From NCBI RefSeq assembly GCF_020525925.1, contig NZ_CP084876.1:1178001-1242000 (forward strand): a stretch of DNA of 64,000 nucleotides, given 5' to 3'. Position numbers and translations under genes: made by a program. Source of the DNA: Klebsiella quasipneumoniae subsp. quasipneumoniae (GTDB taxonomy: Bacteria > Pseudomonadota > Gammaproteobacteria > Enterobacterales > Enterobacteriaceae). Numbering within the stretch: position 1 is the first letter of the stretch; every line of letters begins with the position of its first letter. Under the pieces are notes generated by a model. That model was not told the origin of the DNA and ran no database searches. It saw nothing but the letters and a program-made list of their open reading frames with translations. Below, in pieces: positions 26,213 through 32,664 of this stretch.

Positions 26213-26226
26213 TGTGATCCATCACA
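26213..26226. promoter_or_regulatory. Palindrome upstream of the MFS gene
   Basis: TGTGATCCATCACA is a 14-bp inverted repeat broken only at the centre, with a further TGTGAT copy at 26201-26206. It lies about 150 bases before the leftward MFS start. The spacing is not that of a CRP site (N4 rather than N6 between TGTGA and TCACA), so the binding protein is unknown. Confidence 0.35.
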
Positions 26227-26263
26227 AACAAAAATACCATTGGTTTTGTATGGTTTTTGCGGC

Positions 26264-26290
26264 AATAAAAAGGCGACCGGTGTCGCCTTT
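26264..26290 (-). terminator. Intrinsic terminator of the GMC oxidase gene
   Basis: Read leftward, AAAGGCGAC pairs with GTCGCCTTT around a 4-base loop, followed by a T-rich run (TTTTTATTG). It lies 43 bases past the GMC stop codon. Confidence 0.7.
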
Positions 26291-26332
26291 CGCGGGGAGC
26301 GGGGCCGCTTGTGCCCCGGTGAGCCAGAGGCG

Positions 26333-27847
26333 CTACAGCAGCCGCGCCACGATATCGTCAGCGGCGAGGATCGCCAGCGCGACGCTGGTCAGCGTCGGGT
26401 TGCAGGCGGTTGAGGTGGGGATCGCCCCGTTGCCGCCGACGTACAGATTGTGAAAACCCCAGACCCGCGAGCGGCGGTCGGCCACGCTGTTGCCGTCGTT
26501 CGCTTCTCCCAGGCGACAGGTTCCCTGGTAATGCAGCGAGGTGCCCGCCGGCAGGATCATGGCCTCCCCGCCGGGCGCCACGCGGCCCAGCGCGGCGCCG
26601 ACGCGTTCAGTCACTGCCACCGCCTGCTGTAAACGGCGGCGATCGCCGTCGGTTAACTGATAGTTCAGCTGCATTTTCGGCAGCCCTACGGCGTCGGTTT
26701 CATCACTGAAGACGATCCGATCCTCCTCGCGCAGCTCCTTGGCGAGGAACAGCCCCAGGCCCACCACCGGCTTCGCCGGGGTACCCGACGGCTGGGCAAA
26801 GGCGATCGGCGAAGTATCCATCTGCATCAGTTGACCGTGGAACGGAAAATCGGGCTCATGGAACGGCAGCCAGGTGACGCCGGAGACATTGTCCCGTCCG
26901 TCGCGCACCGGGGAGGTCGGCGCGACGGCGGCCGGCGGGGCGTCCACTTCAATCAGGGCGATCACCTGCGGCTGATCGTTGAGCCAGCGCCCCAGCGCCC
27001 GCGGACGGATGCCCGAGGCGTACAGCAGCTGCGGCGTACGCAGCGCATCGGCGGCGACCACTACCGCTTTGGCCGTCACCACATACTGTTCGCCGGTACG
27101 CAGATCGCGCAGCTCCGCCCCGCGGGCGACGCCGTCCTCGCTGAGGATCCGCGTGCACAGGGTGGCGGTGCGGATCTCCACCCCGCGCTGGCGGCGGGTC
27201 TCTTCCTCCGCCAGCTCGCCGAGCACCGCGTCGACGCCGGACCAGCGCGGCTTGCCCTCCGGCGTCGCGGCGCAGGCCAGCGGCATAGGCTGCGCCAGCC
27301 GCGCCGGCGGACGGTCGCTGGCGAAGTGCTGATTAAGGGCATCGACGATTTGCCGGCCGATGGCGGTGGCCGGAAATCCTTCGCGGGTCACCTGCAGATA
27401 ATGCTCTGCCGACTCCCAGGCGTCGGCCATCTCCCGGGGATCGAGAAAGGGAATGACTTCGCTGCCGCCCGGTCGCGGACAGGCGCAGGTCCAGTGGACG
27501 CCCATGCCGCCGAGGTTAGTGGAGAGCGCGGCGGCCGGCATGCCGCTGTGGGGCGCCGTCGGGTCGAGAAGATGGGTGCCGGGCCGCGCCTGCAGGGCGT
27601 CTGCCGGCAGGTTTTCTGGCAGGGCGGCCAGCGGAAACGCCCGGGCGCGGTCGTAGGCCGTTTCCCGCTGCGCTGGCGCCAGGTTGCGGATATTAACCCC
27701 GGTGGCGGGCGTCAGCGCTTCGCCGGCTTCCACCACCAGGATCCGCGCGGCGCGGCGGTCGGCAATCCGCCGCGCGAAAGCGGCGCCTACCGGGCCGCTG
27801 CCAATAATCAGTACATCGATGTTCTCATCCATATCAGTCCTTGCCAT
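26333..27847 (-). CDS. GMC-family FAD oxidoreductase, C-glycoside 3-oxidase-like (CarA-type)
   Basis: 504 residues of the glucose-methanol-choline family, pyranose-oxidase-like branch. The N-terminal FAD motif VLIIGSGPVGAAFARRIA is followed by STNLGGMGVHWTCACPR, the FAD-attachment/anchoring region. The C-terminal catalytic pair is His439 (SLHYQGTCRLG) and Asn483 (STACNPTLTS). Microbial enzymes of this type (CarA) oxidise C3 of the sugar in C-glycosides, which primes the C-C bond for cleavage by CarB/CarC-like lyases. Such partners are encoded at 30432-31849. No signal peptide is seen, so it acts in the cytoplasm. A general sugar or alcohol oxidase role is the alternative. Confidence 0.82.
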   Translation of the reverse strand: MARTDMDENIDVLIIGSGPVGAAFARRIADRRAARILVVEAGEALTPATGVNIRNLAPAQRETAYDRARAFPLAALPENLPADALQARPGTHLLDPTAPHSGMPAAALSTNLGGMGVHWTCACPRPGGSEVIPFLDPREMADAWESAEHYLQVTREGFPATAIGRQIVDALNQHFASDRPPARLAQPMPLACAATPEGKPRWSGVDAVLGELAEEETRRQRGVEIRTATLCTRILSEDGVARGAELRDLRTGEQYVVTAKAVVVAADALRTPQLLYASGIRPRALGRWLNDQPQVIALIEVDAPPAAVAPTSPVRDGRDNVSGVTWLPFHEPDFPFHGQLMQMDTSPIAFAQPSGTPAKPVVGLGLFLAKELREEDRIVFSDETDAVGLPKMQLNYQLTDGDRRRLQQAVAVTERVGAALGRVAPGGEAMILPAGTSLHYQGTCRLGEANDGNSVADRRSRVWGFHNLYVGGNGAIPTSTACNPTLTSVALAILAADDIVARLL

Positions 27848-27959
27848 TGTTGTTCTCCGGGCGCATGCCCGTTGCAGGTGTACAGAAAATAGGTACTACA
27901 GCTTTGTGCGTCCTGATAAATGGTTCCTCATGATAGCAGCCATTGCCGGACGCGATAGG

Positions 27960-29417
27960 TCATGGCTTCCCTGGCGGGGGAAGCACCGAGACGGGCAGCA
28001 GGCGGCTGAGGGCGGCAATCGCCAGCAGGATCAGGGCGCCAAGGGTCAGCAGGGTGATAAACGCCCCGCGCCAGGCGTCCGGCGCGGAGGCGCTTTGCGC
28101 CAGATAGAAACCGCCAAGGGTCGCCATGCCAAGGGCGGCGCCAAACTGCTGGCCGGTGCGAAATAATCCCGACGCCGCGCCGGCATGGGCCACCGGGATC
28201 GCCGCCATGGCAAAGGCCGGCAGCGGGGCGGAGATAAGCCCCATCCCACAGCCGCACAGGCCGAACCCGAGACCCAGCGCGGTCAGCGGCAGCGTCCCCG
28301 GCGCCGCGGCGATCCCGTAGCCCATCAGCAGCAGGCCGCTCATCTGTACGGCCACCCCGACCAGCGTCACGTTACGCCCAAGACGAGGCGATAGCCGGCG
28401 GCCGGCGACGGCGATGGAAAACATCGCCCCGAGGGCGAAGGGGATGTGCAGCAGGGCGGTATGGAACGGGCTGAAGCCCAGCCCGCTCTGCAGCACCAGC
28501 GCGGTGGCCAGCAGCAGCGAGGCGGTGGTCAGCTGATAGAGCAGGGTGATGACGATCCCGGCGCGAAAGAAGCGGTCGCGCAGCACCGCGGGGGGTAACA
28601 ACAGCGTGCCGCCCCGGCGTTCACGGCCCAGCAGATGACGCCAGAGGAGGGCCACCGTGATGAGCGACAGCAGCGGCGGCAGCGCCATCCATAGCGGCCA
28701 GCGCAGGGCGGGGCCTTCGATCAGGGTGAGCAGCAGCGCGCCGCCGCCCACCACCGCCAGCAGGGTACCCAGCGGATCGATACCTTTGGCCGCCGGGCTG
28801 CGCACCGCCGGCAGCGCCCGCCAGGCCAGTATCACGGCGACGACGATCACCGGCACGTTGATCAAAAAGATCGGCCGCCAGCTGAGGCCGAACAGATTGC
28901 TTTCGATGATGATCCCGCCGAGCACCGGGCCGAGGATCCCGGCGGCGCCGCCGAGCAGGCCGAAAATACTCATCACCCGGAAACGTTCGTGCGGGCGATA
29001 CAGAACCTGCATCAGGGAGAGGATTTGCGGGCCCATCATCGCCCCGCTGGCCCCCTGCGCAATACGCATCGCCACCAGCATCTCCGGGCTGGCGGCCAGC
29101 CCGCAGCCGGCCGACGCAGCGCCAAACGCCAGCAGGCCGCTGATAAACAGCCGCCGGTAGCCATACAGATCGCCGAGCCGACCGCCGGTGAGCAGCAGAA
29201 TGGAGAAAAAGAACAGGTAGCCGGTGACCACCCATTCAATTTGCCGCGGGCTGGCGAGCAGATCCCGCTGTACCACCGGGATGGCGACATTAATGATCGA
29301 GACGTCGATGATCTCCAGCACCAGCGCTATCGAAACCACCAGCGTGGCCAGCGTGCGCTGCCGCTCGCTGGTATAGGGAGGCGCCTGAACCGCGGCCGCC
29401 GAAGCGTTATTGAGCAT
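27960..29417 (-). CDS. DHA2-type MFS transporter (EmrB/QacA-like)
   Basis: 485 residues with about fourteen membrane segments, as in the EmrB/QacA subfamily. Motif A appears as GRLGDLYGYRRLF. The helix-5 motif C region reads GLLGGAAGILGPVLGGIIIE. The family exports drugs and organic compounds with protons, though some members import. It lies 112 bases upstream of the GMC oxidase in the same direction and is divergent from the TIM-barrel genes. It may move the glycoside, or export toxic aglycone. Confidence 0.9.
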   Translation of the reverse strand: MLNNASAAAVQAPPYTSERQRTLATLVVSIALVLEIIDVSIINVAIPVVQRDLLASPRQIEWVVTGYLFFFSILLLTGGRLGDLYGYRRLFISGLLAFGAASAGCGLAASPEMLVAMRIAQGASGAMMGPQILSLMQVLYRPHERFRVMSIFGLLGGAAGILGPVLGGIIIESNLFGLSWRPIFLINVPVIVVAVILAWRALPAVRSPAAKGIDPLGTLLAVVGGGALLLTLIEGPALRWPLWMALPPLLSLITVALLWRHLLGRERRGGTLLLPPAVLRDRFFRAGIVITLLYQLTTASLLLATALVLQSGLGFSPFHTALLHIPFALGAMFSIAVAGRRLSPRLGRNVTLVGVAVQMSGLLLMGYGIAAAPGTLPLTALGLGFGLCGCGMGLISAPLPAFAMAAIPVAHAGAASGLFRTGQQFGAALGMATLGGFYLAQSASAPDAWRGAFITLLTLGALILLAIAALSRLLPVSVLPPPGKP

Positions 29418-29483
29418 GATGTACCTTCAGATTTGGTTAAAAACTTGTTAAATATTGTTGACAATTTATAGCAACCAGAGATT

Positions 29484-29503
29484 AGAATTAGAGCACTCAT
29501 TCT
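29484..29503. promoter_or_regulatory. AGAAT-N10-ATTCT site 1
   Basis: AGAAT, ten bases, ATTCT: an inverted repeat in the divergent region between the DHA2 transporter and the TIM-barrel operon. A -35-like TTGACA lies just upstream at about 29459. The same spaced half-sites occur again at 29576, suggesting a shared regulator. Confidence 0.4.
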
Positions 29504-29575
29504 GGTTATGCCGCGTCAGATCCTGCTGTTGACCGCGAAGCCAGAAGGGAAGGCGTCACACTGCCGCTCCGAAAC

Positions 29576-29595
29576 AGAATAAGAATTCTTATTCT
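29576..29595. promoter_or_regulatory. 20-bp perfect palindrome, AGAAT-N10-ATTCT site 2
   Basis: AGAATAAGAATTCTTATTCT is a perfect 20-base palindrome starting 62 bases before the first TIM-barrel gene. It shares its AGAAT/ATTCT half-sites with the site at 29484 and with the TetR-region palindrome at 23994. A regulator-binding role is inferred. Confidence 0.5.
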
Positions 29596-29637
29596 AATTT
29601 TGTTTGTTTTGATCTGGCAAGTAGAGAAGGGGGTCGG

Positions 29638-30411
29638 ATGTATTTGTCCGCATGTATTGAATGGCTGTTTCGTGAAGAGTATCCCGATTTCAGCGATCGG
29701 GTCCGGGCGGCGAAAGCGCAGGGATTCAGCCACGTTGAGTTTCATCTCTGGCGTGATAAACCGCTGACGGCGCTGGCGCAGGCGCTGGAGGAGACCGGCG
29801 TGAGGCTGTCGAGCTTCGTGGTGGAGCCCCGGCGCAGCCTGGTGGATCCGGCGGAGCATGAGCAGTTTCTGGCGGCAGTGAGCGACAGCCTGGCGGCCTC
29901 GCGCCAGCTGGGGTCGCCGCCGCTGGTGGTGGCCTCCGGCTTCAGCCGCGAAGGGGTGGCGATCGCCGAACAGCAGGCGCAGGCGATCCACATCCTGCGC
30001 CAGGCGGCGACGCTGGCGGAAGCCGCCGGGGTCACTCTGCTGCTGGAGCCGCTCAACACCCGCATCGATCATCCGGGGATGTTCTTAAACGACACCCGGC
30101 TGGCGCTGGACATTATCGAGGCGGTCAACAGCCCGCGGCTGCAGCTGCTGTTTGACGTCTATCACTCGCTGGTGATGGAAGAGGAGATGGAGGAGGTGCT
30201 CGGCGGCAGAATGCACCGGGTGGGACACGTGCAGATAGCGCAGGCGCCGGAACGTAACGAACCGGATCCGCGCAGCGGCGAGTGGCCAGAAGTGATCGCC
30301 CGGCTGCAACGCCTGGGCTACAACGGGGCCATTGGCCTGGAGTATAAACCGTCGCTGCCCGCAGCGGCCTCGGTGGCCCGCGCCCGCGAAGCGACCGGCT
30401 TATCCTGTTAA
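29638..30411 (+). CDS. Sugar phosphate isomerase/epimerase family TIM-barrel protein
   Basis: 257 residues, close to the size of hydroxypyruvate isomerases and tagatose/psicose 3-epimerases. Metal ligands are likely Glu in TLLLEPLNT, Asp in QLLFDVYHS, His in RVGHVQIAQ and Glu in IGLEYKPS. It is 20 bases upstream of the larger TIM-barrel gene and the DUF6379 gene. In a C-glycoside pathway it could isomerise the released keto-sugar, or be an accessory lyase. Function is inferred from context. Confidence 0.82.
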   Translation: MYLSACIEWLFREEYPDFSDRVRAAKAQGFSHVEFHLWRDKPLTALAQALEETGVRLSSFVVEPRRSLVDPAEHEQFLAAVSDSLAASRQLGSPPLVVASGFSREGVAIAEQQAQAIHILRQAATLAEAAGVTLLLEPLNTRIDHPGMFLNDTRLALDIIEAVNSPRLQLLFDVYHSLVMEEEMEEVLGGRMHRVGHVQIAQAPERNEPDPRSGEWPEVIARLQRLGYNGAIGLEYKPSLPAAASVARAREATGLSC

Positions 30412-30431
30412 CCAACTTACCTGGTACTTTT

Positions 30432-31445
30432 ATGACTCAGAAAATAAAACGCGGCGTCAGTCTGTACAGCTTTCAGAATGAGACCTATCTCGGCAAGATG
30501 TCCCTCGATCAGGCGATCGGTCACTGCGCGACGTTCGGCGCCCGCGGCATTGAAGTCGTCGGCGAACAGACCTTCGCCGGCTGGCCGGAGTGCGGCATGC
30601 CGGAGGCGGCGATCGCCGACTGGCGCCGTCTGATGCAGCGCCATGACACGGTGCCGGTGTGCCATGACTTTATGCTCGATTATAAACGCTATAAAGACCG
30701 GCCGATGCCGTTTGACGAGCAGGTGCGCAGCGTGCAAAACGACATCGATTTTGCCGCCCGGCTGGGCATGCGCTTTATCCGCTCTCTGGTTTCCGTGGCG
30801 CCGGAGGTGCTGGTGGCGGCGGCGCCTTATGCGGAAGACAAAGGGATCACCATTCTGCTGGAGGTGCACGCCCCGCTGCATTTCGACCATCCGTGGATTA
30901 TTCGCCATGCCGAAGCCTATGAAAAAGCCAACACCCGGGCGCTGGGCTTCCTGCCGGATATGGGGATGTTTTTAGCCCGCTTCCCGCGGGTGTGGAAAGA
31001 GCGCTTTATTCGTAACGGTTGCCCGCAGGCGGCGGCGGATTTTATCGAGAAAGCCTATGAGGAGCGGACGCTCAGCGAATACGTGATCCTGGATGTGATG
31101 CAAAAATGGGGGCCGGGCCCGCAGCTGGCGATGGCGGAAACGCTGCGCCACAACGCGGCGTTCGAGCCGAAGCGGATGCTCGATTTTATGCCGCGGATCC
31201 ACAACATTCATGCCAAATTCTACGAAATGACCGACGAGATAAGCGAATGGTCAATTCCCTACGATGAGATCTTCCGCGTGCTGCAGAAGGGCGGCTATGA
31301 GGGGTATGTGTGCTCCGAGTATGAAGGCAACCGCTGGGTGGAAGATGCGCAGGAGGTGGACAGCCTGGAGCAGGTCCGCCGCCAGCAGCTGATGTTCTGT
31401 CGCCTGTTAGATGAAACCCCACCCCCGGCGCTGCTGGGTCAGTAA
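30432..31445 (+). CDS. TIM-barrel protein, candidate C-glycoside deglycosidase alpha subunit (CarB/DgpC-type)
   Basis: 337 residues of the sugar phosphate isomerase/epimerase superfamily but longer than simple epimerases. A four-residue metal site is readable: Glu144 (LLEVHAP), Asp176 (LPDMGMF), His260 (NIHAKFYE) and Glu296 (CSEYEGN). His146 is well placed as a base. The alpha subunit of C-glycoside deglycosidases has this fold and works as a complex with a small DUF6379 beta subunit. Here such a gene follows 11 bases later. The reaction would break the C-C bond between a 3-keto-sugar and an aromatic ring by beta-elimination. Confidence 0.78.
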   Translation: MTQKIKRGVSLYSFQNETYLGKMSLDQAIGHCATFGARGIEVVGEQTFAGWPECGMPEAAIADWRRLMQRHDTVPVCHDFMLDYKRYKDRPMPFDEQVRSVQNDIDFAARLGMRFIRSLVSVAPEVLVAAAPYAEDKGITILLEVHAPLHFDHPWIIRHAEAYEKANTRALGFLPDMGMFLARFPRVWKERFIRNGCPQAAADFIEKAYEERTLSEYVILDVMQKWGPGPQLAMAETLRHNAAFEPKRMLDFMPRIHNIHAKFYEMTDEISEWSIPYDEIFRVLQKGGYEGYVCSEYEGNRWVEDAQEVDSLEQVRRQQLMFCRLLDETPPPALLGQ

Positions 31446-31456
31446 GGAGCATTATC

Positions 31457-31849
31457 ATGTTTGATCAGCATATTATCTGCCGCGAAGGTTTCGGCAACGT
31501 CACCCGCGACGGGGAAGTTATCGGCGTGCGCTTTTTGGCCCGTCTGCCTTACTACCGCGGTCTGGGTCTGTCGATGGTGGAAGATATCGCCGTGACCCTC
31601 AACGGCGAAGCCATCCCGCGGCAGGCGATCCGCCTGGCGCTGCGCGGCCGGGAGTGGACGCTCGACGAGCTGGAGAGCGTCTACGACGACCGGTGGAACT
31701 TCGGTGAAAAGGCGACCATCACGGTGCTCAAACCCGGCGGCCTGCCGGCCGGCTGGCATCGCCTGAAGGTGGCCGAGAGGCTGCGGATCTCCTATCTGCC
31801 GTTTGTGCCGGTGACCACCTTTGAAACCGAGCTGGAGTTAACGGCGTAA
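31457..31849 (+). CDS. DUF6379 protein, candidate C-glycoside deglycosidase beta subunit (CarC/DgpB-type)
   Basis: 130 residues, beta-rich, with the pattern of the DUF6379/C-glycoside deglycosidase beta-subunit family: short strands such as VIGVRFLARLPYYRGLGLS, DIAVTLNGEAIP and YDDRWNFGEKATITVLKP. In known systems this small protein binds the TIM-barrel alpha subunit and completes the active site. Its gene lies 11 bases after the alpha-subunit candidate, as in those systems. This small partner is the best discriminator between a C-glycoside lyase and an ordinary epimerase. A terminator follows at 31861. Confidence 0.75.
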   Translation: MFDQHIICREGFGNVTRDGEVIGVRFLARLPYYRGLGLSMVEDIAVTLNGEAIPRQAIRLALRGREWTLDELESVYDDRWNFGEKATITVLKPGGLPAGWHRLKVAERLRISYLPFVPVTTFETELELTA

Positions 31850-31860
31850 CCTCCCGCAGG

Positions 31861-31890
31861 ATCCGCTGCCGTTATGGCAGCGGATTTCTA
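31861..31890 (+). terminator. Intrinsic terminator after the DUF6379 gene
   Basis: ATCCGCTGCC pairs perfectly with GGCAGCGGAT around a 5-base loop, followed by TTCTAT, 12 bases after the stop codon. It closes the three-gene TIM-barrel/DUF6379 operon. Confidence 0.65.
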
Positions 31891-32121
31891 TACCACGGGG
31901 CAGCCACCGGGGAGCGCTGAGGAGATTGCCGTCCAGTCAAACCGCTTCGGAAGAGCGCGGTTTCTCAGCCCGCCTGTGCAGACGAAATAGGAAAATTTAC
32001 TTCGCAGGCTAACCGCAGATTGCTTCAAAAAAATTCCCGTATTTGTTATATTGTTGTTCATTGATTACTCACCTCTGCGGTGCCAAAAAGAACAAGATTC
32101 ACCGCAACCCAGGACAATACC

Positions 32122-32601
32122 ATGTTAGATTACCGCTTCCCGACAGCTTTGCAGATGGTTCTCAGCGTAGCAATGGCGGAGCAGATGGGTGAACGTTCGA
32201 CGAGTGCGATTCTGGCCTACGGCCTGGAAGCCAACCCGAGCTTTATCCGCAAATTAATGGTTCCGCTCACCCGTGACGGCATCATTGTCTCCACGCTTGG
32301 CCGCAACGGCTCTATTCATCTTGGCCGCCCGGCGGACAAAATCACTCTGCGTGATATCTATCTTTCCGTTATCGAAGATAAAAAACTGTGGGCGTCGCGC
32401 CCTGACGTCCCGGCCCGCTGCGTGGTCAGCGCCAACGCCTGCTGGTACTTCAAATCGGTCGCTGACGAAGAGGAGCAGGCTTCGCTGAACGTCCTCGCTC
32501 GCCATACCGTGGCCAGCGCGCTGGAGGCGCTTAAAAACGCCGATACCAGCGGCTGCGACCCGGTACCGGAAATGATCGCCCGCTTTAAAAAAGCGCATTA
32601 A
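32122..32601 (+). CDS. oqxR: Rrf2 family repressor OqxR
   Basis: 159 residues with an N-terminal winged helix (RFPTALQMVLSVAMAEQMGE, then PSFIRKLMVPLTRDGIIVST). The wing region reads NGSIHLGRPADKITLRDIY, as in Rrf2/YwnA proteins. Two cysteines occur in ARCVVSANACW, but no three-Cys iron-sulphur signature is seen. Start at ATG 32122 follows AGGACAATACC. In Klebsiella, OqxR represses the OqxAB efflux pump, and loss-of-function changes raise pump expression. Here the frame is intact, and the gene converges on oqxB across a shared terminator. Confidence 0.92.
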   Translation: MLDYRFPTALQMVLSVAMAEQMGERSTSAILAYGLEANPSFIRKLMVPLTRDGIIVSTLGRNGSIHLGRPADKITLRDIYLSVIEDKKLWASRPDVPARCVVSANACWYFKSVADEEEQASLNVLARHTVASALEALKNADTSGCDPVPEMIARFKKAH

Positions 32602-32617
32602 TCCTGGTCCTGACGAA

Positions 32618-32649
32618 AAAAAACCGCCTTCAGCTGAAGGCGGTTTTTT
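32618..32649. terminator. Bidirectional terminator between oqxR and oqxB
   Basis: A perfect 32-base palindrome with six A on one side and six T on the other, centred on TTCAGCTGAA with a GC-rich stem CCGCC/GGCGG. It serves both convergent genes. Confidence 0.85.
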
Positions 32650-32664
32650 GTTATTTGCCGCAGG

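Noticed and set aside
26213..26226. CRP site reading of TGTGATCCATCACA
   Set aside because: Spacing between TGTGA and TCACA is four, not six, so it is not called as a CRP site. It is kept only as an unexplained palindrome.
30432..31445. Calling the 337-residue TIM-barrel a xylose isomerase
   Set aside because: It lacks the xylose isomerase length and signature, and its DUF6379 neighbour points to a deglycosidase alpha subunit instead.
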